Below the pieces are notes generated by a model. It was not told the DNA's origin. It did no database searches and worked only from the letters and a program-made list of their open reading frames with translations. The translations under genes were made by a program, and so were the position numbers. Shown piece after piece: positions 25,611 through 37,800 of a stretch of DNA of 64,000 nucleotides; within the stretch, counting starts at the first letter, position 1; every line of letters starts with the position of its first letter. The DNA is from Maylandia zebra (taxonomy: Eukaryota; Chordata; Actinopteri; Cichliformes; Cichlidae): positions 26,392,060 to 26,456,059 of the forward strand of contig NC_135177.1 of assembly GCF_041146795.1 (NCBI RefSeq), given 5' to 3'.

Positions 25611-26695
25611 TGTGCACATTGTCATCATCAATCCTCCTTAGTCAAAATTACAGAGGCTTCAGATGGACTTTTCTTTTTGAAAGTTTTATTTCAAATTGCA
25701 TCCAAACAAATCCCACAAAGATATCCAGCTGAAGTTCTTCAGAGGCTAATCCAAATCCCCATATTTTGCAAATGTGGCACTTAAGAAGCTACTGAGTGAC
25801 CATAACTAGCCAACTACTGTGTAAAAGAAGTAAAGCAGGACTATCCCAACCTGAAGTGTTCCAGTGACGGTGATAAAAGCAATACAAAACACTACAGGTA
25901 CTGTTACAAGTTGCTGTAAAGCATTGTTAGATGTTATTTTAGCTGATAAGAGGGAGGCTCAAAGGTCTTTACAGTCCCTCACCCTTCTCCAGAATATAAA
26001 AGCAGTAACAAACAGCACTGCCGCTGCTGGTGTGTCTGAGACATGTCTGGTCCACTGCGGGCATTTGTTATGAGCTCTCGTGTGTTCTATGAGAATATTT
26101 AATCGGAGCTCTGTGTGTGTCGCTGCATTCACAGGCTGCATAAGTCACAGGCTCCCATTTCCCATTCCGAAACAGACAACAGCTGTAATAAAATGAATCC
26201 CAACATCAGGAGAAAATGTAAATTCTGTGACGCACAAGGGTTGAGAGAGCATTGGCTTCTTTCATTAAATATTCATGCATGGTCAAAAAAAAGTGGCCAC
26301 CTTTCACTTTTCTTTTCAACGACTTGACATTTTAGGGGTCTTCCCAGCGTAGCAGTTCCGACATGTGATTAAGACAATGACTCATATCCATGTAACAATA
26401 CAGCCCCGGCTTCCGCAAAGGGCATTGACTCTAATTACCCACTGAGAAATATTAACACCAGTCCACAAAACAACAGTAAACTGGCACATCTGCACGTGTT
26501 TTGCTCCGTGGTGCGCTCCTCCTCCTTCCCGTCCAAGTGCACAGTAAGTCAGAGTGGACCCGGTGCATTTTAAGCGTTATTCAGCTTCTACTTAGAGGAC
26601 TTAGATAAACTTGCACAGAAAAGCCCAAACACATCGAGACGGCGTGACACTCTTCCCATTCACATCACATTCGTTCACTTTCATTTGAGCCTTAC
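25611..26695. other. No gene seen; 3' flank of the signal-peptide exon
   Basis: Begins right after the Tc1 element. No exon is recognised. If the exon at 26696-26768 is real, this is the start of its first intron. Confidence 0.4.
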
Positions 26696-26768
26696 CAGTG
26701 TTGAGCAGCCAAGCCACTGTTACGATGGTTAGAGGGACGCAGTAGTTCCACACGGTCGCGAAAGCCAT
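26696..26768 (-). CDS. First coding exon (signal peptide) of an unidentified gene
   Basis: Reading minus from 26768: an ATG in strong context (G at -3, G at +4) opens a 24-codon frame beginning M-A-F-A-T-V-W-N-Y and continuing into a hydrophobic core (P-L-T-I-V-T-V-A-W-L-L). It ends one base into a codon at a consensus donor, GGTAAGG. This is the layout of a secreted or membrane protein's first exon with a phase-1 intron. The upstream 150 bp (26780-26935) is GC-rich for this window and contains CpG-rich alternating GT/GC, as at promoters. The rest of the gene should lie at lower coordinates, but I recognise no second exon in 26.7 kb, implying a very long first intron. Long-intron neural surface proteins (for example receptor phosphatases of the PTPRU type near human 1p35) are possible, but I do not identify it. 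Confidence 0.5.
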
Positions 26769-26779
26769 CGCGGGTATTC

Positions 26780-26940
26780 CCCTCTGATATCTTTCTTAAT
26801 ATTCCTCTTCCTTTGAGAAATCAGAGTGACATGAACCCGCAGGTTCACCCTCCGACAGCGCCTTTAGCGTCTATGTGTGTGTGCGCGCGTGTGTGTGTGT
26901 GTGACAGGGCGCGCGCGTGCGACTGTGCGTGAACGAATGT
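26780..26940 (-). promoter_or_regulatory. Candidate promoter/5'UTR of the signal-peptide gene
   Basis: CpG-rich stretch with GC/GT alternation (gcgcgcgtgcgactgtgcgt at about 26910) directly upstream of the minus-strand ATG at 26768. It stands out from AT-rich surroundings. There is no TATA box I can place with confidence, so this is inference from composition and position. Confidence 0.35.
26874..26934. repeat. (GT)n/(GC)n alternating tract
   Basis: Alternating purine-pyrimidine run of GT and GC steps, a sequence type able to adopt Z-DNA, located just upstream of a candidate first exon. Confidence 0.8.
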
Positions 26941-29900
26941 GTGCTTTGTTAGGCTTTCCGAGCGTAATAGCAGGTCTTTACATAGTAATGCTCCCCTCTC
27001 ATACACACCCACTTTCTCTCCCTCTGAATCCCCGAATATGACGGCTTGGCCGGTTTTTCTTGGTTACTTTACATTGTAAATATATTGTAAAGCTTGCCAA
27101 TTGGGCGGTCCTGGATGTCTTTCTAGCCAATTGCAGAGAGCAGGAGCAGGTGGAGGGGTGTGCGGATGTGAGCAAGGGGCTGGGTTTAAAAAAAAGAAAT
27201 GGGCTATCCAGGAGGAGAGCCGGGGGGCTGCGTCTTCCAGTTAATTGAAATCAATTCGCGCTAAATGTGATTGATAACCAGCATTAATTTTCCGACTCAA
27301 ATAACCAATTTATTTCAAATTCCACCCCAAGGACTTAAAAGATGCAAGGCACGCTGATTAAGATGACGGAAATGAATGGTTGTTATTGTTCAAATTTAGG
27401 GACAAGTGGTGCAAAAAATGTAAAGTTGACTGTAGGGAGGGAAACGCAGCTTAAGAAACGCGATCATTTGAAAGATGGCACTTCGTTTGAAATTACTGTT
27501 TGGCTATTTGGTGGTAGAAACTCCGTGAAACTCAGTGCCAAATCAGTCCAAGCAGTAGCCTCTGGGTAGTTTGAGATTCAATTCTGTTGCAGAGGCTGCT
27601 TTGAATCCAATTAATGTGCATAGGACTCATCAAGAAGAACAAGAAACAGGCCTGAGTGTAAGCTGTTAAATCACCGTTTACAATGACGGTAATAGCTCGG
27701 AACAAAAACTTGGGCTAAGGATGAGCCGGTGTTTCTGATCATCTGTAGTCAGGGCTTATTAGGTCGTGCTAAAGGGGCTCTTTAACTTTACCCTCATGCT
27801 GCGGCCACAGTTTGCCCATAATTGTGTTTTCCAGTCAGAGAGCGCTGGTCCATTATGAAAATTGTTTCTCTCTCCACATCTCTTTTTGTCCCCCCTCTAA
27901 TCTAGTGTTTACTATGGACTTATAGCATCCACGGCTTGAAGGCATCTTTTTGAAACTGTGTCTTTGGCGCCCCTCTCAGGTAACTGCAGGGATGGCACGT
28001 CACACGTCTTAAATCTGCTTCCGCCTCTTCTGACAAGTCCTCCAGACACTTTGGTCAGTTTAGTTTGAACAGTCAGGAAAGTTCAAGCAGCCAGAGCACC
28101 TGGGCAGTCTGTATTAATATTAATATTTCTACTCTTGACTCCCATAAAGTTGCTTTGAACTCTTACCCCTTAGCTAACCTGTACTAATGGATCTGTGTTA
28201 GATCTTAAGGTCCCCGCTTTGGGGTCTCTCCACTGAGAGATCTTATTACTCGACACAAGTTTTAACCTTGTTGTTTGGCGAGGATAATATCTGCCCTACT
28301 CATTTCCCAATTCCCATCCCATCCCATTTTTCCCTGTCAGCCTCTCTGCGAGTGTTTGTTCCCGGGTTGGCAGGGAGTCTGTGGCAGCAGCTCCCCCGCA
28401 CCAGATGGGGCATTGTCAGGAAGTAATGAGGGGAAAACACCTGCTTCTCTTGCGAACTCCACTCCTTCATTTTCAGCCATTTGACACAACATATGCAGAA
28501 TGCACATACAAACTCAAGTGACCGTGACGGGAACAGCAGTAGTCAATGACACAGTGTTACAAATGCCTGGCACTGTAAGGCATTAGTCAGTGCGGTGTCA
28601 CGTTTGGTATAAGTCACCTTTAGATATTGGTTTGCGTGCACTAAGGGCAGCTAGGGTACTTGACAAACTGCGGACATAAGTGAGGAGCTATTTAGCTTTA
28701 ATGCCACAGTACAGATCTGCATCCTTATCCGGACAGGACCTTGCGTGCACCAGACAAAACACTTTTAGGAAATCTGTATGCACTGCACAGCACCTAAGCT
28801 GTTGTCCGGTGCTTTATCCATCGAGACACTGTCAAGGTCAAAATGTCACTGTAAACTTCACTTCCCTCTCTCCCGACCAGAGCATTGTACCTCAGGGAAA
28901 GCTCCAGTGTGTGAAATTCCTGATACATAATTGTGTCTCTTTTTTTTTTTTGGCCACACATCAGAAGCCCCCAGACCAAAATCCACAAGGGAGCACAGAA
29001 TGATTTACTCATGACTGACTCAAAGGCCAAAACGAAATGGTGCTCACTGGCATTTAACATTCAGGAGAGCATTTTAAATTCACAACATTGTATTTTTTCT
29101 TTCCCCCACTATGAAGCATGTTTCTTTCCCCCCTAAGTCTTTCTGTTTTGGTTATAGTCTCCCTGTCTGATGCTTCCACATTCCTTGGGTTGACCTCAGA
29201 CATAAAGCAAGCAGAAGTTTGTAGAGTTGGAGAAGAAATACAAGGAGTCTGTAAAATGCTAAACAAAGGAAGGCTGCTGCTGCAGAGCTGAGCTGTACAG
29301 GGGGCTTGAATAATCAGTTTAATAACATTATCCTGGCTGTGCTCTGTGGCGCATGCACCCGTTAATGGAGTGTCAGTGTTAAACTGCCGCTTTGCCCATT
29401 ATTAACAACGGCCTACGGTCAACCACACACGATAATAAAAACCGCATAAAACCCAACATAACTTCAACAGACAAGCGTAATGAAATTCTCAGCATTATGA
29501 GCACGGTTATGGTAATAAGCGGTGGTGGTGGTGGTGAGGCACAGCGTTAAGGGTTACAAGGCAACAGAGGAGAAAATTAAAAAGATGAAGTTGTAGTCTG
29601 TGATGCTTTTTTTGGGGAGGGGTTGGGTGGGAGACAGAGAAGACTAATCTAGTCTAGTTAAAATAGAACTTACTTGTAATGGCCAACACTGTCTGCACTT
29701 ACAACTGACGGGAAAGCTTTCAAGGTTACTTGCCAATGCGATTATTCACATTATGAGAGTTTCTAGTTTGTGAATGCAAGTCCATACACGTGTATACAAA
29801 CTGACTGAGGGCTGAGTTCTCTGCTTACGGGCAGATGGGAATAGAGGCAAGAATGCACATGCACAGTACTCTGAGTAAAGGTCATCGCTTCAAAGTAAGG

Positions 29901-31800
29901 TCTTTCAGACCGAAGAGGAAGGTTGGTAAACAAGCTGATGCGAGCTTGAGATGGCATTGGATGGAGAGGATGTGCGGCCAAGCAAGCATGCATGTCCGGC
30001 TCTTACCATGTTGTCAATACTCCTCACCCCCTTTAGTGTCTCTTAAATGGAACAAAATCAATGGCACACTGGAGGATGGTAAATAATATTTTCTGAAAGC
30101 CATTTAATACCACAGAAAATCCCAACTACATTAAATTAAATATCCGAGTGCAATGTGCTTGAGAGCTGTCACAGTAAAGAGATTACAATAACCTTCTCGA
30201 AGACGCTTTGAGCTGGTTCTGCTTTGGAAAACATGAAGGTTGAAAGAGAAACAAATCAACAACATAAAACCTTGTCCTATCACCCAAACGATTCATTCAC
30301 AATACACAGCTGAGCAATTATGTGTGCAACTAAAAGAAGAAAACTGAATGGAGCATCTTTATAGCGCTGCGAGTAGAATCCTCATCATCATTTTCTAAGA
30401 ACGTAGCCCGCCATTTTTCACACTGCAGTATACATGAAAGGAAAATTGCCCACCTTTCTGTCCAAGATGCAGAATTGCAGCGTGCGCTCACAAGCCAAGC
30501 TGCTCAGGCATCTCTAAAGCAATCACTTGCCCTTCAGTTGATTTTTTTTGTTTTGTTTTTTTAAATACCCCGCTTGTTGCTGATTTTTATTGTACTCTGC
30601 CCTATAATGTCTCCCAATATACCCATTTACTGCTTTATGACATTCTTTATTTTTTTTATGGACAACAACTCCATCTCTCGCTCCATCCTTTCATCCGTTC
30701 TCCTTCCACCTGCCTCTGCAGTTACACCAGAGGTTGATTGTCTCCGCAAGTGGAGGGTAGGGACTCCGAGCTTGCTTTGTAGATCGGCTTTTTCTGAGAC
30801 CGGTCATCACTGGAGAGAGGAAGAAAGGAGAAGAAAGACGAGCATGATTATCAGTATATCGATCTCTCAGTAGGTGCTCGAAAGGTATAAGTGAGGAAAT
30901 TATAGACTAGAACCAAGCACTGGAAGCGCACCTGGCTGCTGATATGAAAGTACATTATCCTCTCCCTCTCTTATCTGTATCTATTTGTACACACATGCTT
31001 GTATACTCAGCACAGGTTTGTAAAGTTTAGTAGTTGTTTTTAGGCCACTACAAACATGCAGAACTTCTGATTGCTGCAGAATCTTGTGAAAATTCTGCCT
31101 TTTGTAACTGTTTTTTTTTTTTTTAATCTACATGGAAAAGAAGTTAATGGGTAAAGCTACATTGGGTCACGGTGCACATTAAGGCACTGTCAGCTTTCAC
31201 GATTAATGGGAGTTCCACTAATTTCCTTATAATTGCTGTAGCCTTCTTTATACTTTTACACTAGACAGAGAATTTAACCTACTGTCATAAGCCCGAGCCT
31301 TTGGCGAGTAGGAAGTGCGTGGAAACGCATGGGAGCAAAGGGAGGACGAAAAAGATCAAGGATGAGGTCAAGTGGATCAGGGCTTCTGAGATTGAATTTA
31401 ATATTCATGATGGTAAATGCCTTTTCAAATAGGTGGAAGTCAGCACATATGTAAAGTTTTTTTTTTTCCCATCCTCTCTTTTTCTTTTGAGAGAACAGTC
31501 AGAGAGTGAAGCATACACCAAGGTGCACACTGCCGCACACACCTACACTTACACGGTGACTGAAATGACTTTGGTTCACATGATATCACACTAGACAGAG
31601 TGAAATTTTGTGGAAATTGCTGTAATCATTTAAAAAGCTATCCTCTGGGTAACAGGAGGGGGAGGGTGACTAGATAAACAAGCACAAACATTCTCTTGCA
31701 CTGAAGACACACAATCCATCAAATTGTAAACACGCTTTAAAAAGATCACATCTAAAAAGTGAAGACTTAAGATGACAAGACACAAACACGCAGTTGTTTC
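26941..31800. other. No gene seen; intergenic
   Basis: Lies between the signal-peptide exon (minus, starting at 26768) and the last exon of the Ig gene (minus, ending at 31801). No exon, RNA gene or transposon is recognised. A (GGT)n of five units is at 29521-29535. The 3'UTR of the Ig gene should lie just below 31801, but I could not fix a polyadenylation signal. Confidence 0.45.
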
Positions 31801-34800
31801 TTACATGGGTCCCTTGCTGGTCTTGGTCTCTTTGGCTCTGCGGCACAGGAATACAATCATCGAGAGGATGAACACCACAAGAGCTACAGCTACTGCCGAG
31901 ATCATCAGCATGAGACGGCCATCACTTGTCTCATACCAGTGGGCATCCTCTGTGGGACAGACATGAAGGAAAACATGTATCACACGGAATGCGAAATCAG
32001 CAAAAGTATTCACATTCTGCCTCCAGGCGAAGCTTCTAAAGGCAACCTTATGCTTGTTTGTGATAGAAAAGACTGTATTCCTCACAGTTCAAACTGTTAC
32101 AGCCTTATACGCAGCGCTGATCTTCAAGAAGCCTGCTTGTTACAATTTGCAAGAACTGGCTGATCGGCCCTGTTATGTGCACAATTTCCCAATTTAATGG
32201 TAATGTTTGGGGGAAAAAAAAAAAAAAAGAGGGATTTTTCTGAATCCAGCCTTTAGAGCTGCGGATAAAGTAAACACTGAAAAATTAAGATTACGAGTAT
32301 TGGAGGCAACAACAAATACATGTTGGAGGCAACACGGTTTGATCCCGGTTTGATCCCCGGGCTCTCTGTCCTGGTTGTTGTGTCCTACTGCCTACTGGTT
32401 CTGGCCAGAGGGGCCGATGGCGCGATATGGCAGCCTCGCTTCTGTCAGTCTCTGGCTGTGGCTACAACTGTAGTTTGCCTCCACTAGTGTGTGAATGCGA
32501 GAGTGAATGAATAGTGGCATTGTAAAGCGCTCTGGGTGCCTTGCTATATAAATCCAATCCATTATTATTATTGGCTTAATTGCATTTTTACAGATTGCAT
32601 AATTTCAACTATTGGAACTATAAAGCTCCTACTGGGTGAGAGAATAGCATTTAAACACTGCAGTGTGTTAACAGTTTGTAATCATTCACAGATCAGCAAT
32701 GAAGACGATGAAGACTGATGAGTTTCTGTTAATTGGATTAGCTATAATGTTGTAATGGAATTACTTTTGTACTTGAAAGCAACCATCATGTTTCATAAGA
32801 TTTAAAAAAAAAAAATCACTTATCAATCATGCAGATTTTAGACAAAGGCAAAGTGAGACTGTGCAAGCGCCTAAATACCTAAAGCTGAGTACAATGTGAA
32901 TGCATGCAAGAATGCATTGATTTGCAAATGAAACTAAAGTAAACTGATTTTTTTGATTGTTTTTATATTTGGAAAAATATAAAAGATTTATATCACTTTA
33001 TTGCTAACAACAACTTCATGTTTATATGCATGGTGTTGGATTACCTGTCTCTTAACAACACTCTAAAGAGACCAAGTGTTGTTTTTAAAGCAAATGTTTT
33101 TTACTTTTTTTCTGGTTATGGGATTTCGGCTGCACAGGGTCTCCCTGAACTGTTGGGCTTTTAATTTAACAATGTTCTAAATGTTTGTTTGTTTTTGTAA
33201 TGAATAGCAGGTCTGAGATGCAGGCAGGCCAGCTTAACACCTGGGTACTTTTACTACATAGTCATGCTGTTGTAATGTGCAGAATGTGGTTTAGCAGTGT
33301 CTTTGTTTCCTGAAAAAGTCATCTGGTTGCCACCATGTGTTGCTCTAAAACCATTATACACGGTCAGGCTTCAAGGATCTTTACAGACTTTAATGTTACC
33401 CATGCGATGGGAACTAATGCTCCACTGTGCACTGATAAAAAGCTGTGGGGAGATAGATCTACCTTTAAGATTAGGCTTAAAACTTTACTTTTTCATAAAG
33501 CTTATAGAGTTAGATCTGGATCAGGTGAGGCTGAACCATCCCTTAGTTGTGCTTCTGTAGGTTCAGGCTGCTGGGGGAGTTTCTGAGCAATTTTTCCTTT
33601 CACTCTTGATATATTTATACACCCCTTCTGTATGTCATTGCATTTTGTCTACTCTTTTACATGGTTTGTTTTGTCCTCATCTCTCTATACTCTCCCTTTT
33701 CCTCCCTCACTTTTCAACCGGTCACAACCTGTTTCTGCCAGAAGTTTATCCTTCCCACTGTCACCAAGTGCTTGCTGATAACAAATACAACTGAATTGAA
33801 CAAAAGCGAATTTAGTGCTTCCTTCCCATTTGATGTGGTGACCACAATTGTCAAAAATAATTTTTCATTTTGATTCAGTGAACCAGATTTTGGCATCATT
33901 TATGTGCCTCATTTGTAAATTCATTTCTTTGCATGGTAGAGTTTTAACTTGCAAACTATGTTTACTGATGATGGTTTTTAAAACTCTTCCTGAGCGTATG
34001 CAATGATTTCTACTACAGAATCATGTCTGGTTTTAGTGCAGCGTGTCTGAGTAGGACCCTAACTTAATTCAGTATTGGATTTCAGATGATAAACGTCCAA
34101 ATTATTTGCAATTTTATGTTGACTGCTGAGTTTTATGAATGATGAACCCCTCCCGCATCTCTACTCATGAAAGATTTGGCATCTGTGATGCTCTTCTTAT
34201 ACTGAATCATTTCATTTTTTAACTAAACCCAAACTTGAAGCAATTTTCAAACCATTGCCTTAATGTCCTAACTTTTTTGCATACAGAGCTGACAAAATCT
34301 TACACTTTCTGATTCGTCAGTTATTGTCGTCATATATTATACCGTCATTTGTACATTATGTATATGTATGATGTCTAAGGGACTATAGGACTTTAGATGT
34401 AACAGTGGGAAAATGGCTCATAATGTCTAAATTTCACAACTCTTCAGTAGAGCTCTTCATTTACACACCATCACTTGATATTTCAGTCAAAAGAAAAAAA
34501 GGAATCAAAGGTCAGGTAAAACCACAGCTTCTTATAATTACCCTCTTATCCTTTAAAGTCGAGGCAGTTGTACTATTACCATTTGTTTATGATATTTAAA
34601 ATGTATTATATCCTCAGGTATGACCTTCTTACATGTTTGACATTTTAGAGGTAATTTCTTTTGGGACTTTGTTCCCCCCCCTTTTTTTTTTTTAACGTGA
34701 GGTGTTTTAATAAATGTCTTTGTTGGGGCGATGTGGCCTTTTTCATATTTCTTTGTAATTTCTCCTTCAGATACATTAAACCTCAAGCCTGTACTGTACT

Positions 34801-37800
34801 TCCCATAAATTTAAAGCATCAAAGGTTGGCGTCTCGTATCTGACAACTTCTGCATACGCTCCTGCTGACGTAAAAGTATCCTAATACCTGACCTTTCTGG
34901 TGATATTTGACTGCGAAAAGGAAATGGAACATAATATTTAGTTTTGTTTTTGCTCAGGGGATGTTTAATATTGATGGATGAAATTTCCCCTCAGTTACAA
35001 GGAAACCATAGCTAGTTTTCAGAAAGAGGAAATGTAGAAAAATCAGTACAAAGGACAAAAGGCCTCACCCAGGTAAATCTTTTCTTACCCGGCAGTACAG
35101 TAATGCTGATAGTGCGTCTCTTGCTGAGGGACTCCACAGATGGATGCCTAGCAGAGCAAGTGTACTGTCCTTCATCCATCGCATTCAATTTTGACAGTTT
35201 CAGTGAAGAAGAGGGCAGAACCCAGTCACTTCCCTGAGAGAGAAAGACATACGGTGGAGAAAAACAGAATGAAAAAAGGAGGAAAATATGTCTATTTACC
35301 AGACTGTTCGCAGCCTTAGGACAAACAGCTAAACACATACAAATTAAAACTGCACTTAGCTGAGCGCAAAAGATGAAACAGAGAACATATACTGCCATGT
35401 GACAAAAAAAAAAGAGAAGAGAAAAAGGGGAATCGTTTTTAGGCAGACTTGTGCAAGGATGGAAAATGAGAGCAAGTGAAATCTAGACTGGAAGAAACAG
35501 ATGGACTGGTAATGGGACAGAAAGACAGAAATATCAGCGGGTGTTTGATCCTCAGAGAGCAGCCCCCAAAAGTCCCAAATCAAACGTATTTACCTGAGCA
35601 ATAATCCCAATGAATGAACACACATCACCACAAGTCAATAACCCAGATAACACCATCATCCGCAAAGAATGATGCTGCAACAACACACTGTTAACACAAC
35701 ACATAATGAGATGGCAAGGGAGAAGGATGAATTGTTGACACAGAAATAGCAGCACTATTATGAGATAGAGCCCAACATGGGAGGAAACAAATAATAGGCC
35801 AAACACAAGGATTGAAAAACAAATGAGCGTGGAGGAGAGTTTAAAAAAAAAAAAAAACATTACACCATGCAAATGATTTGGCTCCTGGGAGCTACAGTTC
35901 CTGCCAAGAAAGTCCATTTCAATTTGAATGGATCTGAATTAAGAGGATTTCCCATAAAGGCCAGGTCTGGCCAAAGCAGCATTTTGTATGCAAATCCACT
36001 GGCTCCCAAAGCAGTGGCCTGTTTCTGCCTCTGTCCTGCTGTCATTACCGGGGGCCAATGTGCCCACGGCGGCTGTCTGTCAAACTGTACGCCACTTTCT
36101 ACCCCACATCCATTTCTGTCAAACACACAGTGGGCTTGCAGACACAGACAGAAAAACTCACACACACACACACACACACACACACGCGCTCACATAAACT
36201 GTGACATGAACATATTGTTTGGTCGTATTATTTCCCTGAATGCGTAATTCCTTTTTTTCTAATGGTCCCAAGTGATTTGTGAGCACATACAATACACCGT
36301 CACTTCTACTGGTTATAATTATTAGTCTTCATCAAAGTGACAGTGTTGTACATTAAATAACCACAAAAAAACTTGAAGTATTACATATGATCATGTGGAG
36401 GACAAACAGTATTAACAGCATAAAATGTCCACTGAATTGGATTTGGACTTGTAAGCTCATTTAAAACCCGGATTAGCAGTGACCCTTTAACAAGCATATT
36501 AACCCTAAGCCAACTTATCAAGAGGAATAACAAAACGGGAAACTTGGCAAGTGTGTCTGCATGTCCCTAGATGTCTTAATAGTTGCATAGCTTCATTACA
36601 CTTCTTACACAAGTTGCGATTTTGACACCTTGAAAGCATAATATAATTTTCTCACTGTGAAGACTCGGTGTATTTCCTGACTCATCAACTTATTCTTGGA
36701 CGCCATGCCAGTTTGGCATTTTACACTGCGATGTCTTAATTTCCCTTGGGCAAGAGTTTCTTCGCTCAGCAAAGAGCCCAGTTGAATAATTCAATGCCGG
36801 TTAACCAAACACTGGAAAAAAAAATCATTAGAAATCTATCCGCATAATTGTTTTCAGGTTGACTGGCTCTTGTCTAGACCTCATTAAACTATTAATCCTC
36901 TGTAAGTGGGCAAGCTGCAATCCCCAGCGAGTGGTGTGCCCAAGCCAACCGGTCACTTAAATACAGAGCACTTCTTCTGTGAAGGGGATGGAAAGACGGC
37001 GGGCAAGGGGAAACAAGTGGCTTGACAAAGTCAGAAAGGGAAACAGAAAAGGAGGAGAGAAAACTAAGAGAGTGCTTGAACAAAGGCAAGAAGCCAGCAG
37101 AGACTGGGTGAGAATGGAAGAAGACAGGACAGTAAAAAAAAAAAGGTCAAACTGAGCGGGAGGGAGAGAGTGGTGAGAGAGAGAATGACAAGTTTCCAAA
37201 AGCATAATGAGGGCACAGCCACTGTGCACGCTCCAAAGGCTTTCTCACCTCTTTGTACCAGAAGTAGCTCGGCTCCTCTGATGAGCTGGCAGAGCATTTC
37301 ACCACCACGTCGTCTCCGAGTCGCACCTTCAGCTCATGTGGGGTACCCAGGTATCCGGTGTAGCCTTCCCTGGACAGTGACAGCTCCCCCATATCTAAGA
37401 CGCAGTCGGGAATGAGAACGTGTGATCGGGCATTAATGAAGCAGGAAATTTAATATAAGCTGAAACAACTTTGTCAACCGTTCAGGCCGTAACTGAACAT
37501 ATGTTTGCAGTGGCAGCAGCTGGTAAACACTCAGATATTTTAAGTATATTTGAGCATAAATGCTCAAGTTTGATTGCCTCCCTGTGGTACAGACCGTACC
37601 AAGCGGTCAATAATAATGATAATAGGCTTCATCTTATTGAAGTCTTTAGAGAGGCAATGTTGTGAATAATGGCTCATTTTCTCTTCTATCTCAATAGATG
37701 GCCCACGTCCATCCAGCTCTTGGCTTCTTTCCTCCTCTCTCTCCTTCGGTCCTACAGTCCATTCTAATCTTTTCCTCATATTGATCACCCCTGTGAGGCT

